Positions 19,454 to 30,180 of a stretch of 64,000 bases of DNA are shown here, one piece after another. Positions within the stretch are counted from its first letter, which is position 1; each line of letters opens with the position of its first letter. The notes below the pieces were generated by a model. It did not search any database. It was not told where the DNA came from and saw nothing but the letters and a program-made list of their open reading frames with translations. The translations under genes and the position numbers were made by a program. The stretch is from Ralstonia sp. TCR112 (lineage in GTDB: Bacteria > Pseudomonadota > Gammaproteobacteria > Burkholderiales > Burkholderiaceae), in assembly GCF_007997035.1 (NCBI RefSeq), contig NZ_VOSS01000029.1:1-64000 (forward strand). Reading direction: 5' to 3'.

Positions 19454-19492
19454 CAAAAGGCCCGCGGTATTCCTGCGGGCCTTTTGCTTTTT
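19454..19492. terminator. Rho-independent terminator, likely bidirectional
   Basis: The stem CAAAAGGCCCGC (19454-19465) pairs with GCGGGCCTTTTG (19475-19486) and is followed by CTTTTTTG. It lies just beyond the stop of the D-threonine-aldolase-like gene on the minus strand. Confidence 0.85.
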
Positions 19493-19512
19493 TGACATGC
19501 CGGGCGGACGAC

Positions 19513-20661
19513 TCACCAGCCGTGGAACCGCGCCCACGTCTGCACCGCACCCTGCGGCGACACCGCCTGGTATTCCGGGAACTGCGCTCCCGTGGCGCAC
19601 GCATGGTTCGGCAGCACACGCAGCTTCGTGCCGACCGGGAAACGCGCCACGAGGTCGTCACGCACCGAACCATCGCTGGCCGCCAGAATGCCGTGCTCCT
19701 GGTTCGCGCCGATCAACGTAAGGCCGTCGAGCGGCGTGCCGTCGAGCGCGCACGGCTGCCCATAGCCAAAGTCACGCGACTGCTTGGCGGTGCCACGGTC
19801 ACGGCTCATCGCCATCCATCCGGCGTCGACAATCACCCAGCCTTTGTCGGGCTGATGGCCGATCACGGTGGTCAGCACGCTCAGCGCAATCTCGTCCATC
19901 GCACACACCCCCACGTTGTGCATGACCAGATCGAAGAACACATAGACGCCGGCGCGCACCTCCGTCACGCCGTCCAGTTGTTCCGTCGCCAACGCCGTGG
20001 GCGTGGAGCCCACACTCACCGCCGCACACGGCACGCCGGCTTCGCGCAGGCGCTGTGCCGCGCGCACGCAACCGGCACGCTCCTGCTCGGCCAGGGCCGC
20101 CAGCGCGGCACGGTCGTTCAAGTCGTAGCTGGAGCCGGCATGCGTCATGACGCCGCCCACGTCGAGGCCGCCGTCCTTCAGGATGCGGCCGACATCCAGC
20201 AGCGCGTCCTGCTCGGGCGTGATGCCGGAGCGGTGCCCATCGGTATCGACTTCGATCCACACCTCGCAGCGCTCGCCGTGTGTGCGGGCGTAGTCGACCA
20301 CAGCGTGGGCCGCCTCTGCGTTGTCGACCACAAGCTTGAGATCGCAGCCGCGCTTGCGCAGCGCCATCGCGCGCGGCAACTTGGTGGCCACAATGCCCAC
20401 CGCGTAGAGGATGTCCTTGATGCCGGCGGCAAAGAAGGCCTCGGCCTCCTTCAGCGTGGAGACGGTAATGCCCTGCGCGCCGGCCGCCAGCTGGGCGCGA
20501 ACCACATCGAGGCACTTGGTGGTCTTCACATGCGGGCGGAATTTCACGCCCAGCGCGTTCATGCGGTGCTGCATGCGGGCGATGTTGTGCTGCATGCGCG
20601 GCAGGTCGATCAACGCTGCGGGCGTGTCGATGGTTTCCAGTGTGTGCGTATCAGCGGTCAT
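19513..20661 (-). CDS. DSD1-family PLP enzyme, D-threonine aldolase-like
   Basis: The 382-residue fold-type III PLP enzyme carries its PLP lysine in RPHVKTTK near residue 50. The HxC zinc motif (PNHAC) near the C-terminus is characteristic of D-threonine aldolase, 3-hydroxy-D-aspartate aldolase and eukaryotic-type D-serine dehydratase. Substrate preference cannot be told from sequence. The ATG at 20661 has a GAGG site that overlaps the stop of the upstream HAD gene, so the two form an operon. A TTG start seven codons upstream is possible but less likely. Confidence 0.88.
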   Translation of the reverse strand: MTADTHTLETIDTPAALIDLPRMQHNIARMQHRMNALGVKFRPHVKTTKCLDVVRAQLAAGAQGITVSTLKEAEAFFAAGIKDILYAVGIVATKLPRAMALRKRGCDLKLVVDNAEAAHAVVDYARTHGERCEVWIEVDTDGHRSGITPEQDALLDVGRILKDGGLDVGGVMTHAGSSYDLNDRAALAALAEQERAGCVRAAQRLREAGVPCAAVSVGSTPTALATEQLDGVTEVRAGVYVFFDLVMHNVGVCAMDEIALSVLTTVIGHQPDKGWVIVDAGWMAMSRDRGTAKQSRDFGYGQPCALDGTPLDGLTLIGANQEHGILAASDGSVRDDLVARFPVGTKLRVLPNHACATGAQFPEYQAVSPQGAVQTWARFHGW

Positions 20662-20671
20662 GGCTGCATCC

Positions 20672-21367
20672 TCATGCGGCAAAACGGCGGGCCCAGGGCA
20701 GCAGGTCGTCGAGCGTGGGTGAGGTGATTTCCGGCAGTTGTGCTCCCTCCACCGGCGTCAGCCCGATGCGGTTGTGCCAGTACGTACGCAGACCGACCAC
20801 CGCCGTGCCGAACATGTCGTAGCTGGAGCCAGCAACAAACGCCGCGTCGGCTGCCTCCACGTCAAGCTGTTCGAGCGCCATGCGATACGGCTTCGGGTCG
20901 GGCTTGTACACGCCCGCCTGCTCGGCCGTGATCACGACATCCCAGGTGACGGGTAGCAGCGCCGCGGCCTGGCGGCCCAGCCGCTCCGAGCAGTTGGTGA
21001 CCACGGCCAGCTTGCAGTGCGGCTGGAGTTGGGCCAGCGCTTGCGCAGCGCCGCTCCACGGTGTGAGCTGCAGCCAATTGGCTTCCAGCGCTTCGGGCGT
21101 GGAAGCCGGCAAGCCGACGTTCTGCGCGGCCTGCCGGACCATCGCTTCATAAGGAACGTACGCGCCGCAGCCGTACGTGAGCCGGAGATACTCGGCGCGC
21201 CATGTGCGGCCCGCCTGCTCGGAACCGGCGGCGCGGTTCCACAGCGACCACGAATCGAGCAGCGCGGTCAGCAGATCGAAGAGGATGGCCTTTGGATAGC
21301 CGGAGTCGGGAGAAACGGTAGAGGCGGTGGAAGCGTTCACGCTGGTGACCTGCAAATCGGTGGACAT
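20672..21367 (-). CDS. HAD-superfamily hydrolase, haloacid-dehalogenase-like
   Basis: The protein of about 231 residues has HAD motifs I (FDLLTALLDSW, nucleophile Asp), II (VVTNCS), III (YKPDPKPY) and IV (AGSSYDMFGT). The second Asp of DxD in motif I is replaced (DLLT), which favours dehalogenase-like or unusual chemistry over phosphatase activity. It is transcribed with the PLP aldolase gene immediately downstream (11 bp from stop to the next ATG). The substrate is unknown. Confidence 0.85.
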   Translation of the reverse strand: MSTDLQVTSVNASTASTVSPDSGYPKAILFDLLTALLDSWSLWNRAAGSEQAGRTWRAEYLRLTYGCGAYVPYEAMVRQAAQNVGLPASTPEALEANWLQLTPWSGAAQALAQLQPHCKLAVVTNCSERLGRQAAALLPVTWDVVITAEQAGVYKPDPKPYRMALEQLDVEAADAAFVAGSSYDMFGTAVVGLRTYWHNRIGLTPVEGAQLPEITSPTLDDLLPWARRFAA

Positions 21368-21443
21368 CGATGCAACCGATTGTAGGCACCGCACGCCGGC
21401 TTTCGGTGAAGCCAGTTTGAATCAAAGATTCAGTGTTGCTACA

Positions 21444-22349
21444 TCAAGCGCGCCAGGGCGGCTGCGGCTTGAAACGGCTTTGCAGCACCTGCATGAAGTG
21501 ACGCGTACGTTGCGGCAACCCCGCGCGGTTGTGCGTGAGGGCGATCACGTTGGCGTCGGGCGCCTTCCAGCCGGGCAGCAATCGCACGAGGCGGCCTGCG
21601 CGCAGGTCGTCGGCGACATCCCACTCCGAGCGCAGGATCACGCCGCGCCCTTCGCACGCCCACTGGCGAATGACATCGCCGTCGTTGCAGATGAGTTGCC
21701 TGGGCACGCGCACGCTGCGGCTCGTGCGGCCTTTGCTGAAGTGCCAGAGCGACACGTCTTCCTTGTTCTCGCGCAGCACGATGCAAGGCAGCGCGGTAAG
21801 GTCATCGGGCGTTTCCGGCAAGCCGAAGCGCTTCACAAACGCGGGTGACGCGCAGACAAAGCGCGCATTCGGCGCAATCGCGTGGCCGACCAGGTTCGAC
21901 ACCTGCAGCGCGCCGATATGCACCACCACATCAAAGCGGTCCGCCGCTTCGACAAGAGGCGCATCGGAGAGCGCCAATTCGATGTCGACATCAGGATGCT
22001 GCTGCTGAAAATCCGCAATGACGGGCGCCACGTAACGCCGCCCAAACCCCAGCGGGGCATTCACCTTGAGCGTACCGACCAAGCCGCCCCGGCGTGTGTG
22101 CAAGTCTTCGGACAGGGCGTCGAGCTGGCGGATCAGCTCCGCGCCACGCTCGCACAGCAGCGCGCCCTCTTGCGTAAAGCGGAGGCTGCGCGCGGTGCGA
22201 TCAACCAGCCGTGTGCCCAGCTTCTTCTCCAACTGCTGCAAGCGCTGCGACACGGCCGACGGCGTCAGGTCCAACGCGCGCGCCGTCGCCACCAGGCTGC
22301 CGCTGTCCTGGATGGCGAGCAGGAAACGCAGGTCGGCGGAATCCGTCAT
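21444..22349 (-). CDS. LysR-type transcriptional regulator
   Basis: The 301-residue protein has an N-terminal winged helix (about 5-63; GSLVATARALDLTPSAVSQRLQQLE) and a LysR substrate-binding domain of the CrgA/DmlR-like subgroup (LVGTLKVNAPLGFGRRYVAP). It lies upstream of the HAD-aldolase pair and 3 bp after the stop of the iminopeptidase gene, all on the minus strand. It may regulate the D-amino-acid operon, but the divergent arrangement usual for LysR targets is absent, so this is only a guess. Confidence 0.88.
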   Translation of the reverse strand: MTDSADLRFLLAIQDSGSLVATARALDLTPSAVSQRLQQLEKKLGTRLVDRTARSLRFTQEGALLCERGAELIRQLDALSEDLHTRRGGLVGTLKVNAPLGFGRRYVAPVIADFQQQHPDVDIELALSDAPLVEAADRFDVVVHIGALQVSNLVGHAIAPNARFVCASPAFVKRFGLPETPDDLTALPCIVLRENKEDVSLWHFSKGRTSRSVRVPRQLICNDGDVIRQWACEGRGVILRSEWDVADDLRAGRLVRLLPGWKAPDANVIALTHNRAGLPQRTRHFMQVLQSRFKPQPPWRA

Positions 22350-22352
22350 GGG

Positions 22353-23406
<1,054 letters not shown>

Positions 23407-23425
23407 TAATAATAGCGAACCCACC

Positions 23426-24058
23426 ATGTCGTCCAGTCCGTCCCCCATCGAAGCCGGCCGTCGCGAACGCAAGCGCACCCAGACGCTGGACCATCTAGCG
23501 GCCACGGCGTTTTCCCTATTCGAGCAGCACGGTTACGACGCCGTGACGATGGAGCAGATTGCCGCGCAGGCCGATGTGTCCAAGGGCACGCTGTACAACC
23601 ACTTTCCGGTCAAGGAAGCCCTGCTGGCGCACCAGTTCCACGCCGAACTGGCGGCGGGCGGCGCGCAGTTGCGTGCGCAGATCGACGCACAGCCGGATTT
23701 CGCGTCGCGCCTGGCGGTGCTGCTCTCCGCCTCGGCCGATTGGTGCAACGTGCGCCGGCCGTATTTGGCCGCGTATTTCCGCTACCGCTTTGCCAGCGCC
23801 GACCTGGCCGCCCGCAATCGTGACCCGGAGAAGCGCAGCGGGCTCGAAGCGGTGTTCATGGCACTCATCGACGCCGCACAGCGCTCGGGCGAACTCGACA
23901 CGCGGCTCGATGCGGAGCAACTCGCAGCGCTTTTCGAGTACTTGTATCTCGGCGCGCTGATGCGCTGGCTTGCACGTCCAGACACCGACCTGCACGCGGG
24001 CTTCTCCGCCGTCATCGACCTGTTCCTGCACGGCATGGCCCGCAAGGAGGCGCGATGA
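23426..24058 (+). CDS. TetR-family transcriptional regulator
   Basis: The 210-residue regulator has an N-terminal TetR helix-turn-helix (about 12-60; DAVTMEQIAAQADVSKGTLYNHF) and a ligand-binding C-terminal half. The ATG at 23426 (MSSSPSPIE) is preferred over an upstream TTG that would place the start inside the candidate operator. Its stop overlaps the start of the PEP-utilising enzyme gene by 4 bp (ATGA), so the two are cotranscribed and the enzyme is presumably de-repressed by a TetR ligand. Confidence 0.9.
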   Translation: MSSSPSPIEAGRRERKRTQTLDHLAATAFSLFEQHGYDAVTMEQIAAQADVSKGTLYNHFPVKEALLAHQFHAELAAGGAQLRAQIDAQPDFASRLAVLLSASADWCNVRRPYLAAYFRYRFASADLAARNRDPEKRSGLEAVFMALIDAAQRSGELDTRLDAEQLAALFEYLYLGALMRWLARPDTDLHAGFSAVIDLFLHGMARKEAR

Positions 24059-26582
24059 ACTCGCTCGTGCTCGATTGGCCCGCTGCTGCGGCGGCCACCG
24101 CCGCAGTGGTAGGCGGCAAGGGCTGGCAGCTTGGCCGGATGGCGATGCTCGGCGTGCCGGTGCCCGATGGTTTCGTGCTGGCGGCAGATGCCAGCCGGGG
24201 GCGTAGTCGCGGAGATGCGCTGCCCGACACGGTGCTCGCGGCCATCGCGCAAGCGCTGGTCGCGCGCGGCTGGCAGGACACGCCGCTGGCTGTACGCTCG
24301 TCCGCGCCGCAGGAGGACTCAGCGCAACGCTCGTTCGCGGGCATTCACGAGACGCGCCTGAACGTCATCGGGGCGCAGGCGCTGGCGGACGCGGTGCGCG
24401 CCGTGTGGGACTCCGCGCAGGCACCGCAGGCGCTGGCATACCGCGAGCGCTTCGGCATCGACACCACCGACCCGGCGATGGCCGTAGTCATCATGCCGAT
24501 GCTGCCGGCGGTGGCCGCAGGCATCGCGTTCACGGGCGACCCGCTCACAGGCCGCGACGACCACATCGTCATCAACGCGCACTGGGGCCTGGGCGAAGCG
24601 CTGGTGGGCGGCCAGGCCGATGGCGACGTCGACCGGCTCGAAGTCGCGCCGCAGGACGATACGCTGCGCGTGGTTGAACGCCAGGTCGGCACGAAGCGCC
24701 ACATGACGCGCGCGCTGACCGAAGGCGGCACGGCACTCGCCGACACCGCGACAGAAGACGCCCGCCGCGCCGTGCTGGACGCCGCGCAGCTCATCGCCTT
24801 GGCCACGATTGCACGCGACACAGCCCGCGCGCTCGACTTTGCCCAGCCCCGCTATGACATCGAATGGGTGTGGGACGGGCAGCGCTTCTGGATCGTGCAG
24901 GCGCGCCCGATCACCACGCCGCGCGCTGCACCTACCCCGCCCTGCAAACCCAGCCGACGTTCTGGACGCGCGGCAACACGCGCGAGGTGTTCCCCTCGCC
25001 GCTGTCGGCCATCGACTGGTCGCTGTACGGCCATGCGGCCAACCGGATGCTGACGCTGGCGTACTCGCTGGCGGGCTACGCGCTGCTGCCGGGCCTGGAG
25101 CGCGCCAGGCTCTTCGGCGGCCACGTGTATCTCGATGTTTCGTTGATGCAGTGGGAGGCGTTTGACGCGTTCGGCATTGCGCCCGATGCCATCAACCGCA
25201 TGCTGGGCGGCACGCAGCCCGAGATTGCGCTGCCCCGCACCACATGGCCGCAGCGGCTGGCGCGCGGCGCGCGGCTCGTGCGATATCTACTGAAAGCAGG
25301 CGCGGCACGCCGCCATGCGCAGAGCGATCTGAACCGGGCCCGCAAGCAAGCCGCGCAATGGCGCGAAGACGCATGGCCCGAAACAACCGCCGAGCTGGCC
25401 ACCTGCCTGCGCGAGCGCTTCAACATTACCCGCCGCGCAGACAGCCTGTTCTTCCTGCAGGGCTCGGCGGGCGGCGCCGTTTCGGGGCTGGTTGACGTGA
25501 TCGAAAAACAGTGCCCCGGCGAGGGCCACGCGCTGGCCGCCGCGCTCATGGCCGGTGCAGAACCCAGCGTCACCGCGCAGCAGAGCTACGACCTGATGGC
25601 GCTGGCACAAACGGCCGCCGCCGACATCGAAGCGCTCCCCTGGCTTCGCGCCGAGAAGCGTATCGGCGCGCAATGGGCGCAGCAGCTGCCGCCGCACAGC
25701 CCGTTCCGCCAGCATTTCAGTGCGTTTCTGGAGCGCTACGGCCATCGCGCCATTGAAGAAAGCTACTTCCGCCACCCGCGCTGGCGCGAGCAGCCGGACT
25801 ACTTGCTGGACCTCGTGGCCGGACTGATCGGCAGCGATGCGCGCGCCGTGCGGCAACGGCAGCAGGCGGCGTCTGAGCGCGCGTGGGCGCGCCTGCCGTT
25901 CTGGCTGCGACCGATCGTGCGCGGCATGCTCAAGAGCGCCGTGCGCGACAGCAACCAACGCGAAGCGGCACGCAGCGCGCTGGTGGCGTATCTGGAGGCG
26001 TTGCGCACCGGCCTGCTGAAGCTGGCTGACAGGCTGACCGGCGACGAAGGGCTCGATGCGCCCGAAGACATCTTCAACCTGACGCTGGACGAATGCGTGG
26101 CCGCGGGCACCGGCGCGTTGCCGCTGCGCTTTGCCGCCCAGCGTGCGCGCGCACGCCGCCAGCAGTTGAGCGATTGGGCCGCCCGGCAGGAGCCGGACAT
26201 CGTTACCGAACATGGCGAGGCGGCGGTCGCGGCCGCTGCGCCAATCGCCCTGGCCGGAGATACCTGGACCGGCACCGCCGTCGGCGCAGGCTCGGCACAG
26301 GGGCTGGCACGGCTGGTCGACCACGCTGCCGCCGGCACGGCGTTGCAAGCGGGCGACATCCTGGTCGCGCCTAGCACCGATCCGGCGTGGACGCCGCTGT
26401 TCCTGAAGGCCGGCGCGCTCGTCATGGAAACCGGCGGCTACCTGTCGCACGGCGCCATCGTGGCGCGCGAGTTCGGGATTCCGGCGGTGGTGAACCTGCC
26501 GGGCATCCGGGCCCGGTTGAAAGACGGCGAGACGATCCGCGTGGATGGCAACGCCGGCACGGTCAGCAAAGTGGCCGGTTAG
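24055..26582 (+). pseudogene. PEP-utilising enzyme (rifamycin phosphotransferase/PEP synthase-like), frameshifted
   Basis: The N-terminal 290 residues form a PEP/pyruvate-binding ATP-grasp domain (VGGKGWQLGRM, LAVRSSAPQEDS, WIVQARPIT). The remaining 540 residues continue in the next frame with WTRGNTREVFPSPLS and end in a mobile phosphohistidine domain (METGGYLSHGAIVAREFGIPAV, catalytic His). One base appears missing between about 24911 and 24935. The restored length (about 842 residues) and domain order match rifamycin phosphotransferases as well as some PEP-synthase-like proteins. Coupling to a TetR regulator suggests inducible detoxification. Activity on rifamycins is unproven. Confidence 0.75.
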
Positions 26583-26667
26583 CCACCCACATGTGGTCAC
26601 GAGGCGACACTGGTAAATGCGGTTTGCTGCGCCGCAATATTCGGACTAACATTCGGGTATTCCCTAC

Positions 26668-26681
26668 TAGGGTTATCCCTA
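26668..26681. promoter_or_regulatory. Inverted repeat TAGGG-N4-CCCTA upstream of small ORF
   Basis: TAGGG (26668-26672) and CCCTA (26677-26681) flank TTAT. An overlapping CCCT-ACT-AGGG repeat begins at 26662. The element sits 25 bp before the start of a 48-residue ORF, close to where a promoter or operator would be. Confidence 0.4.
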
Positions 26682-26705
26682 AATCAGTCCTCAGAAGGAA
26701 TCGCC

Positions 26706-26852
26706 ATGAACACCGTCGCTCTCAAAGCCGCCCGCACCTCGCGTTTCGCCCGTTTCTGGCAAATCGTGCGCCGTGAAGCCAGCCGCGCCGTCGCGCTGCA
26801 CGTGGAAAGCTGCGGCATGATGGCCGAGCTGTATCGCCGTTCGGGCCACTAA
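26706..26852 (+). CDS. Small basic protein of unknown function (48 residues)
   Basis: MNTVALKAARTSRFARFWQI is followed by an Arg-rich, helical stretch that ends AELYRRSGH. A strong AAGGA ribosome binding site lies 7 bp upstream of the ATG, and an inverted repeat lies in the promoter region. The ORF stands alone between two unrelated genes. No domain is recognised. High Arg content could indicate nucleic-acid or membrane interaction, but this is speculation. Confidence 0.6.
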   Translation: MNTVALKAARTSRFARFWQIVRREASRAVALHVESCGMMAELYRRSGH

Positions 26853-26922
26853 GCTCAGTCAGCCCAATCGCACGGCGCTCATGAACGTTGCGCCGGGCCA
26901 TCCCAGGTGCGGTGCGCTCAGA

Positions 26923-27609
26923 TCACGTCTCGCTCCACTGCCGCATCAGGTTGTGATACACGCCGATCAGCGTGCGACGCGCGGTGGCATCGGCGTCGGT
27001 CTGGTTGAGCGTCTGGATGGCGTTGTCCAGGTCGAACAGCATGGCGCGCTGCGCGTCGTCGCGAATCAGGCTCTGGATCCAGAAGAAACTCGCTACGCGC
27101 ACTCCGCGCGTGATGGGCGTGACCTGATGCAGGCTCGTTGCCGGATAGACGACCAGGTCGCCGGCATTGAGCTTGACGCTGTGCATGCCATAGGTGTCTT
27201 CGATCTGCAGTTCACCGCCGTCGTAGCTGGCGGGGTCTGACAGAAACAGCGTGGCCGAGATATCGGTACGCAGCTTTGTGCCGTTGTGCGGGTGGATGCG
27301 CACGCTGCCATCGACGTGCGCGCCGAAAGTCATGCCCTCGCCGTAGCGGTTGAACATCGGCGGGTACACCACGTTGGGCAACGCCGCGCTGATGAAGCGC
27401 GGGTGCCGCTCCAGCACGCTCAGGATGAGCTGCTGGCACTGCAGGGCCACTTCCGCGCCCTCGTCGATCTGCTGGTTGACCTTGACCGGCGCCCCCGAAT
27501 ATCCGGCCGACACGCGGCCATCCACCCAGGCGTCGCCCGCGTTGTCGAGCAGATCGCGCAGCGCAGCCACCTGCGCGGCGTTGAATACGTTCGGAATGCA
27601 GACCAGCAT
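26923..27609 (-). CDS. PiuC/YbiX-like Fe(II)/2-oxoglutarate-dependent hydroxylase
   Basis: The 228-residue PKHD-type dioxygenase carries iron ligands in HVDGSVR (H-x-D) and the distal His in TSLHQVTPI; the downstream Arg (RGVR) binds 2-oxoglutarate. The start MLVCIPNVF at 27609 matches the family; the frame extends upstream into the receptor gene without meaning. It follows a TonB-dependent siderophore receptor by 47 bp in the same direction, the usual PiuA-PiuC arrangement, and is probably iron-regulated with it. The molecular substrate is not known for the family. Confidence 0.9.
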   Translation of the reverse strand: MLVCIPNVFNAAQVAALRDLLDNAGDAWVDGRVSAGYSGAPVKVNQQIDEGAEVALQCQQLILSVLERHPRFISAALPNVVYPPMFNRYGEGMTFGAHVDGSVRIHPHNGTKLRTDISATLFLSDPASYDGGELQIEDTYGMHSVKLNAGDLVVYPATSLHQVTPITRGVRVASFFWIQSLIRDDAQRAMLFDLDNAIQTLNQTDADATARRTLIGVYHNLMRQWSET

Positions 27610-27656
27610 GGCGCTCGAAGGAAAAGGGATGCAGCCGAGGGCCCATCCCCCAGCCA

Positions 27657-29885
27657 TTACATCCGATACACCACCGACAGCATCGCCGCACGGCCGGTGC
27701 CCGGCACGGCGCGGCCGCCATCGGACGGAATCAGCGCATCGTAATACGTCTTGTTGAACACGTTGAACAGGTTCAGACGCACGTCGTATTTGGGTTGGTG
27801 GTAGGCCAGCATCGCATCCCAGCGCACGAAGCCGCCCACCTGCACCGTGTCGGTGTTGTTGGCGTAGCGCTGCGACATGTAGAACGCGCCTGCGCCCACT
27901 TCCCAGTTCGGCAGGAAGGCGTAGCTCGTCCACACCGTCGCGGCGTGCTTGGGCGTGTTGGCCGGCGTCATGCCGTGCGTGCCCGCGGCGATGCCGTTGA
28001 CGATCTGCGCATCCAGGTACGTATAGCCCGCGAAGATCTGCAGCTTGTCGGTGACGTGGCCCGTCGCACCCAGGCGCGCACCGCGCACGCGGATCTTGCC
28101 CGCCGAGGTGTACGTCGTGCTGTCGATCTGCGTGCGGGCGTTGTCCTTGGTGATCTGGAACAGCGCCGAGCTGACCGACAGGTCGCCGTTGAGCAGATCC
28201 CACTTGCCGCCGGCCTCGTACGACTTGTTCTTCTCCGGGTCCAGCCCCTGCTGGCCCGTGGTGCCGACGAGTTGTTCCAATGACGGGTTGAACGACGTGC
28301 CGTACGAGACGTAGTACGACTGCCAGTCCGTCGGCTGCCAGATGCCGCCCAGGCGCGTGCTGACAAAGTTCACGGTCTGCTGCGCGTACGGCAGCGCGGT
28401 GATCTTGGCCGACGCCGGCGTGTTCGCCGAATTCAGCGAGTTCGAAATGCTCGCGATGTAGCGGTCATAGCGCAGGCCGGCGACAGCCTTCCATTGCTTG
28501 TTGAATTCGATCGAATCGTTGAAGTACGCCGCGACCGTGTTGGCCGAGCCGCCCTGCAGGTTGCCCAGGCTCGACGGCGTGCTCGCCGGCGACGTGGTGT
28601 AGCTCGGGCTGACCAGCGGCTCGCACGAGACAAAGCCGCTCGTCATGCTCGACTGCGCCAGCGGCGTGCCGTTGCACGAACCGTTGCGATAGTAATTCTG
28701 GTTGTCGTAGCCGTCGTGGCCGAACTCGGTGCCGACCAGCAGCGTGTGCTTGACCGAACCCGTATCGAATTTGGCCGTCAGCTCGGTCTGGTTGAACAAC
28801 GAGTAGTCACGGATGCGGCGGTCATGGCTTTGCAGGCGCACCGACAGCGCCGAAAGCGGCAGATTGCTGTTGGTCAGCGCCGTGAACACGCCCGACGAAT
28901 TGACCGTACCCACCGCGTTGGGCGCTGTCTCGCGCGCGTCGGTCTGCACGTAGTTGAACTGCGTCTGGTTGCGCAGCCGCAGGTTGGGCGAGAACTTGTG
29001 ATCGATGTTGGCCGAGAACGACGCCACGTCCTGCGTGGTGCGGTCGTCGGTGTAGCCGTAGTACGTCTTGGGGCTGACGTTGACCGGGTGGCCGTTGAGG
29101 TTCGGCAGGCCGTAATCCGGCATGTCGCGGTTGTGCTGCAGCAGCGCGGACAGCGTCACCTCGGTCGGTGTGCCGATGCCGAAACGCCACGACGGCGCGA
29201 TGCCGAAATCCTGCGCGGTCATCTCGTCGCGCGTGCTCGTCTTGCCGTTCTGCGCCATCGCGGCGATGCGGAAGGCCGAAGTGTCCGACGTCGGCGTGTT
29301 GACGTCGGCGGTGGCACGCACCAGGCCGTTGGTGGTGACCGAACCGGTGATTTCCGTCGCGGCCTTCAGCTTCGGCTTCTTCGTCACCTGGTTGATGACA
29401 CCGCCCGTCGAACCGCGGCCGAACAGCATCGACGACGGGCCCATCAGCACTTCCACCGAATCGAGGGCGAACAGGTCGCGGTAGTACTGGCCGCGATCCC
29501 GGAAGCCGTCGAGGTAGATGTCGGTACGCGCAGAGAAACCGTTCAGGTTGATGTTGTTGCCGATCTGCCCGCCTTCGGCCGCACCGATGGTGATGCCCGG
29601 CACGTTGCGCAACGCATCGGCCAGCGAGCTGCCGCCTTGCGCGTCGGTCAGCGCCTTGGGCACGACCGTCACCGATTGCGGCACATCGCGCAGGTTCTCG
29701 GGCAGCTTGGAAATGGAGCTTTTGGCGGCGTTGTAGTCGTCGCGCGGGGCGGCGCCCTTTACAACGGCTTCCGGCAACGTGGCGGTGGTGGGTGCCTGCG
29801 CAAGCGTGGCTTGCTGGGCAAGTGCGACGGTGGGCGTGGCAAACAGGGCCAACAGGGCGCTGGCGACGGGCGTGCGGCGGTTCAT
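27657..29885 (-). CDS. TonB-dependent siderophore receptor (PiuA/Fiu-like)
   Basis: The 742-residue outer-membrane receptor has a signal peptide (ends ALAQQ), a plug domain (about 60-170; DVPQSVTVVPKAL, GRGSTGGVINQVTKKP) and a 22-strand beta-barrel ending in VVYRM with a terminal aromatic-rich strand. Similarity of layout and linkage to a PiuC-like hydroxylase suggests catecholate siderophore uptake. The ATG at 29885 has a GGAGAA ribosome binding site. A Fur-box-like sequence lies about 110 bp upstream. Such receptors are also entry routes for siderophore-conjugated beta-lactams. Confidence 0.92.
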   Translation of the reverse strand: MNRRTPVASALLALFATPTVALAQQATLAQAPTTATLPEAVVKGAAPRDDYNAAKSSISKLPENLRDVPQSVTVVPKALTDAQGGSSLADALRNVPGITIGAAEGGQIGNNINLNGFSARTDIYLDGFRDRGQYYRDLFALDSVEVLMGPSSMLFGRGSTGGVINQVTKKPKLKAATEITGSVTTNGLVRATADVNTPTSDTSAFRIAAMAQNGKTSTRDEMTAQDFGIAPSWRFGIGTPTEVTLSALLQHNRDMPDYGLPNLNGHPVNVSPKTYYGYTDDRTTQDVASFSANIDHKFSPNLRLRNQTQFNYVQTDARETAPNAVGTVNSSGVFTALTNSNLPLSALSVRLQSHDRRIRDYSLFNQTELTAKFDTGSVKHTLLVGTEFGHDGYDNQNYYRNGSCNGTPLAQSSMTSGFVSCEPLVSPSYTTSPASTPSSLGNLQGGSANTVAAYFNDSIEFNKQWKAVAGLRYDRYIASISNSLNSANTPASAKITALPYAQQTVNFVSTRLGGIWQPTDWQSYYVSYGTSFNPSLEQLVGTTGQQGLDPEKNKSYEAGGKWDLLNGDLSVSSALFQITKDNARTQIDSTTYTSAGKIRVRGARLGATGHVTDKLQIFAGYTYLDAQIVNGIAAGTHGMTPANTPKHAATVWTSYAFLPNWEVGAGAFYMSQRYANNTDTVQVGGFVRWDAMLAYHQPKYDVRLNLFNVFNKTYYDALIPSDGGRAVPGTGRAAMLSVVYRM

Positions 29886-29995
29886 TGCGTGGTTTCTCCG
29901 ACGGCGCTCTTCTGTTGAGTGCCAGCCGCTCCGGAACGCCCTCCTGCGCCCGTGCCGCCGTGCACGAGAGCGCACTACGTATTGCGGACGCAAAT

Positions 29996-30014
29996 ATAAA
30001 TGATAACGATTCGC
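29996..30014 (-). promoter_or_regulatory. Fur-box-like operator
   Basis: ATAAATGATAACGATTCGC resembles the classical Fur consensus GATAATGATAATCATTATC in its central TGATAA-N-ATT. It lies in the AT-rich promoter region of the siderophore receptor and supports iron repression. Confidence 0.6.
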
Positions 30015-30164
30015 AACAGCAACAAATTGTCGCAATCCCTCCAAAAAGTTCCCGAAAAGGCACACGAAAAAGCAATCTAACGATCGCTTTCGCTTCTATT
30101 TAGCTGACAAGGCAAGCTTGTCGCGTCGGAACATTTATGACGGGGTGATCGATCAGCGTTAAAG

Positions 30165-30180
30165 CGTACCTATTTCTGCG
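30165..30180 (+). repeat. Dispersed RepA-type iteron
   Basis: CGTACCTATTTCTGCG differs from the core CGTACCCATTTCTGCG at one base and has the AAAG left flank. It overlaps the last codons and stop of the ClC gene, and is 24 kb from the origin. Confidence 0.65.
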
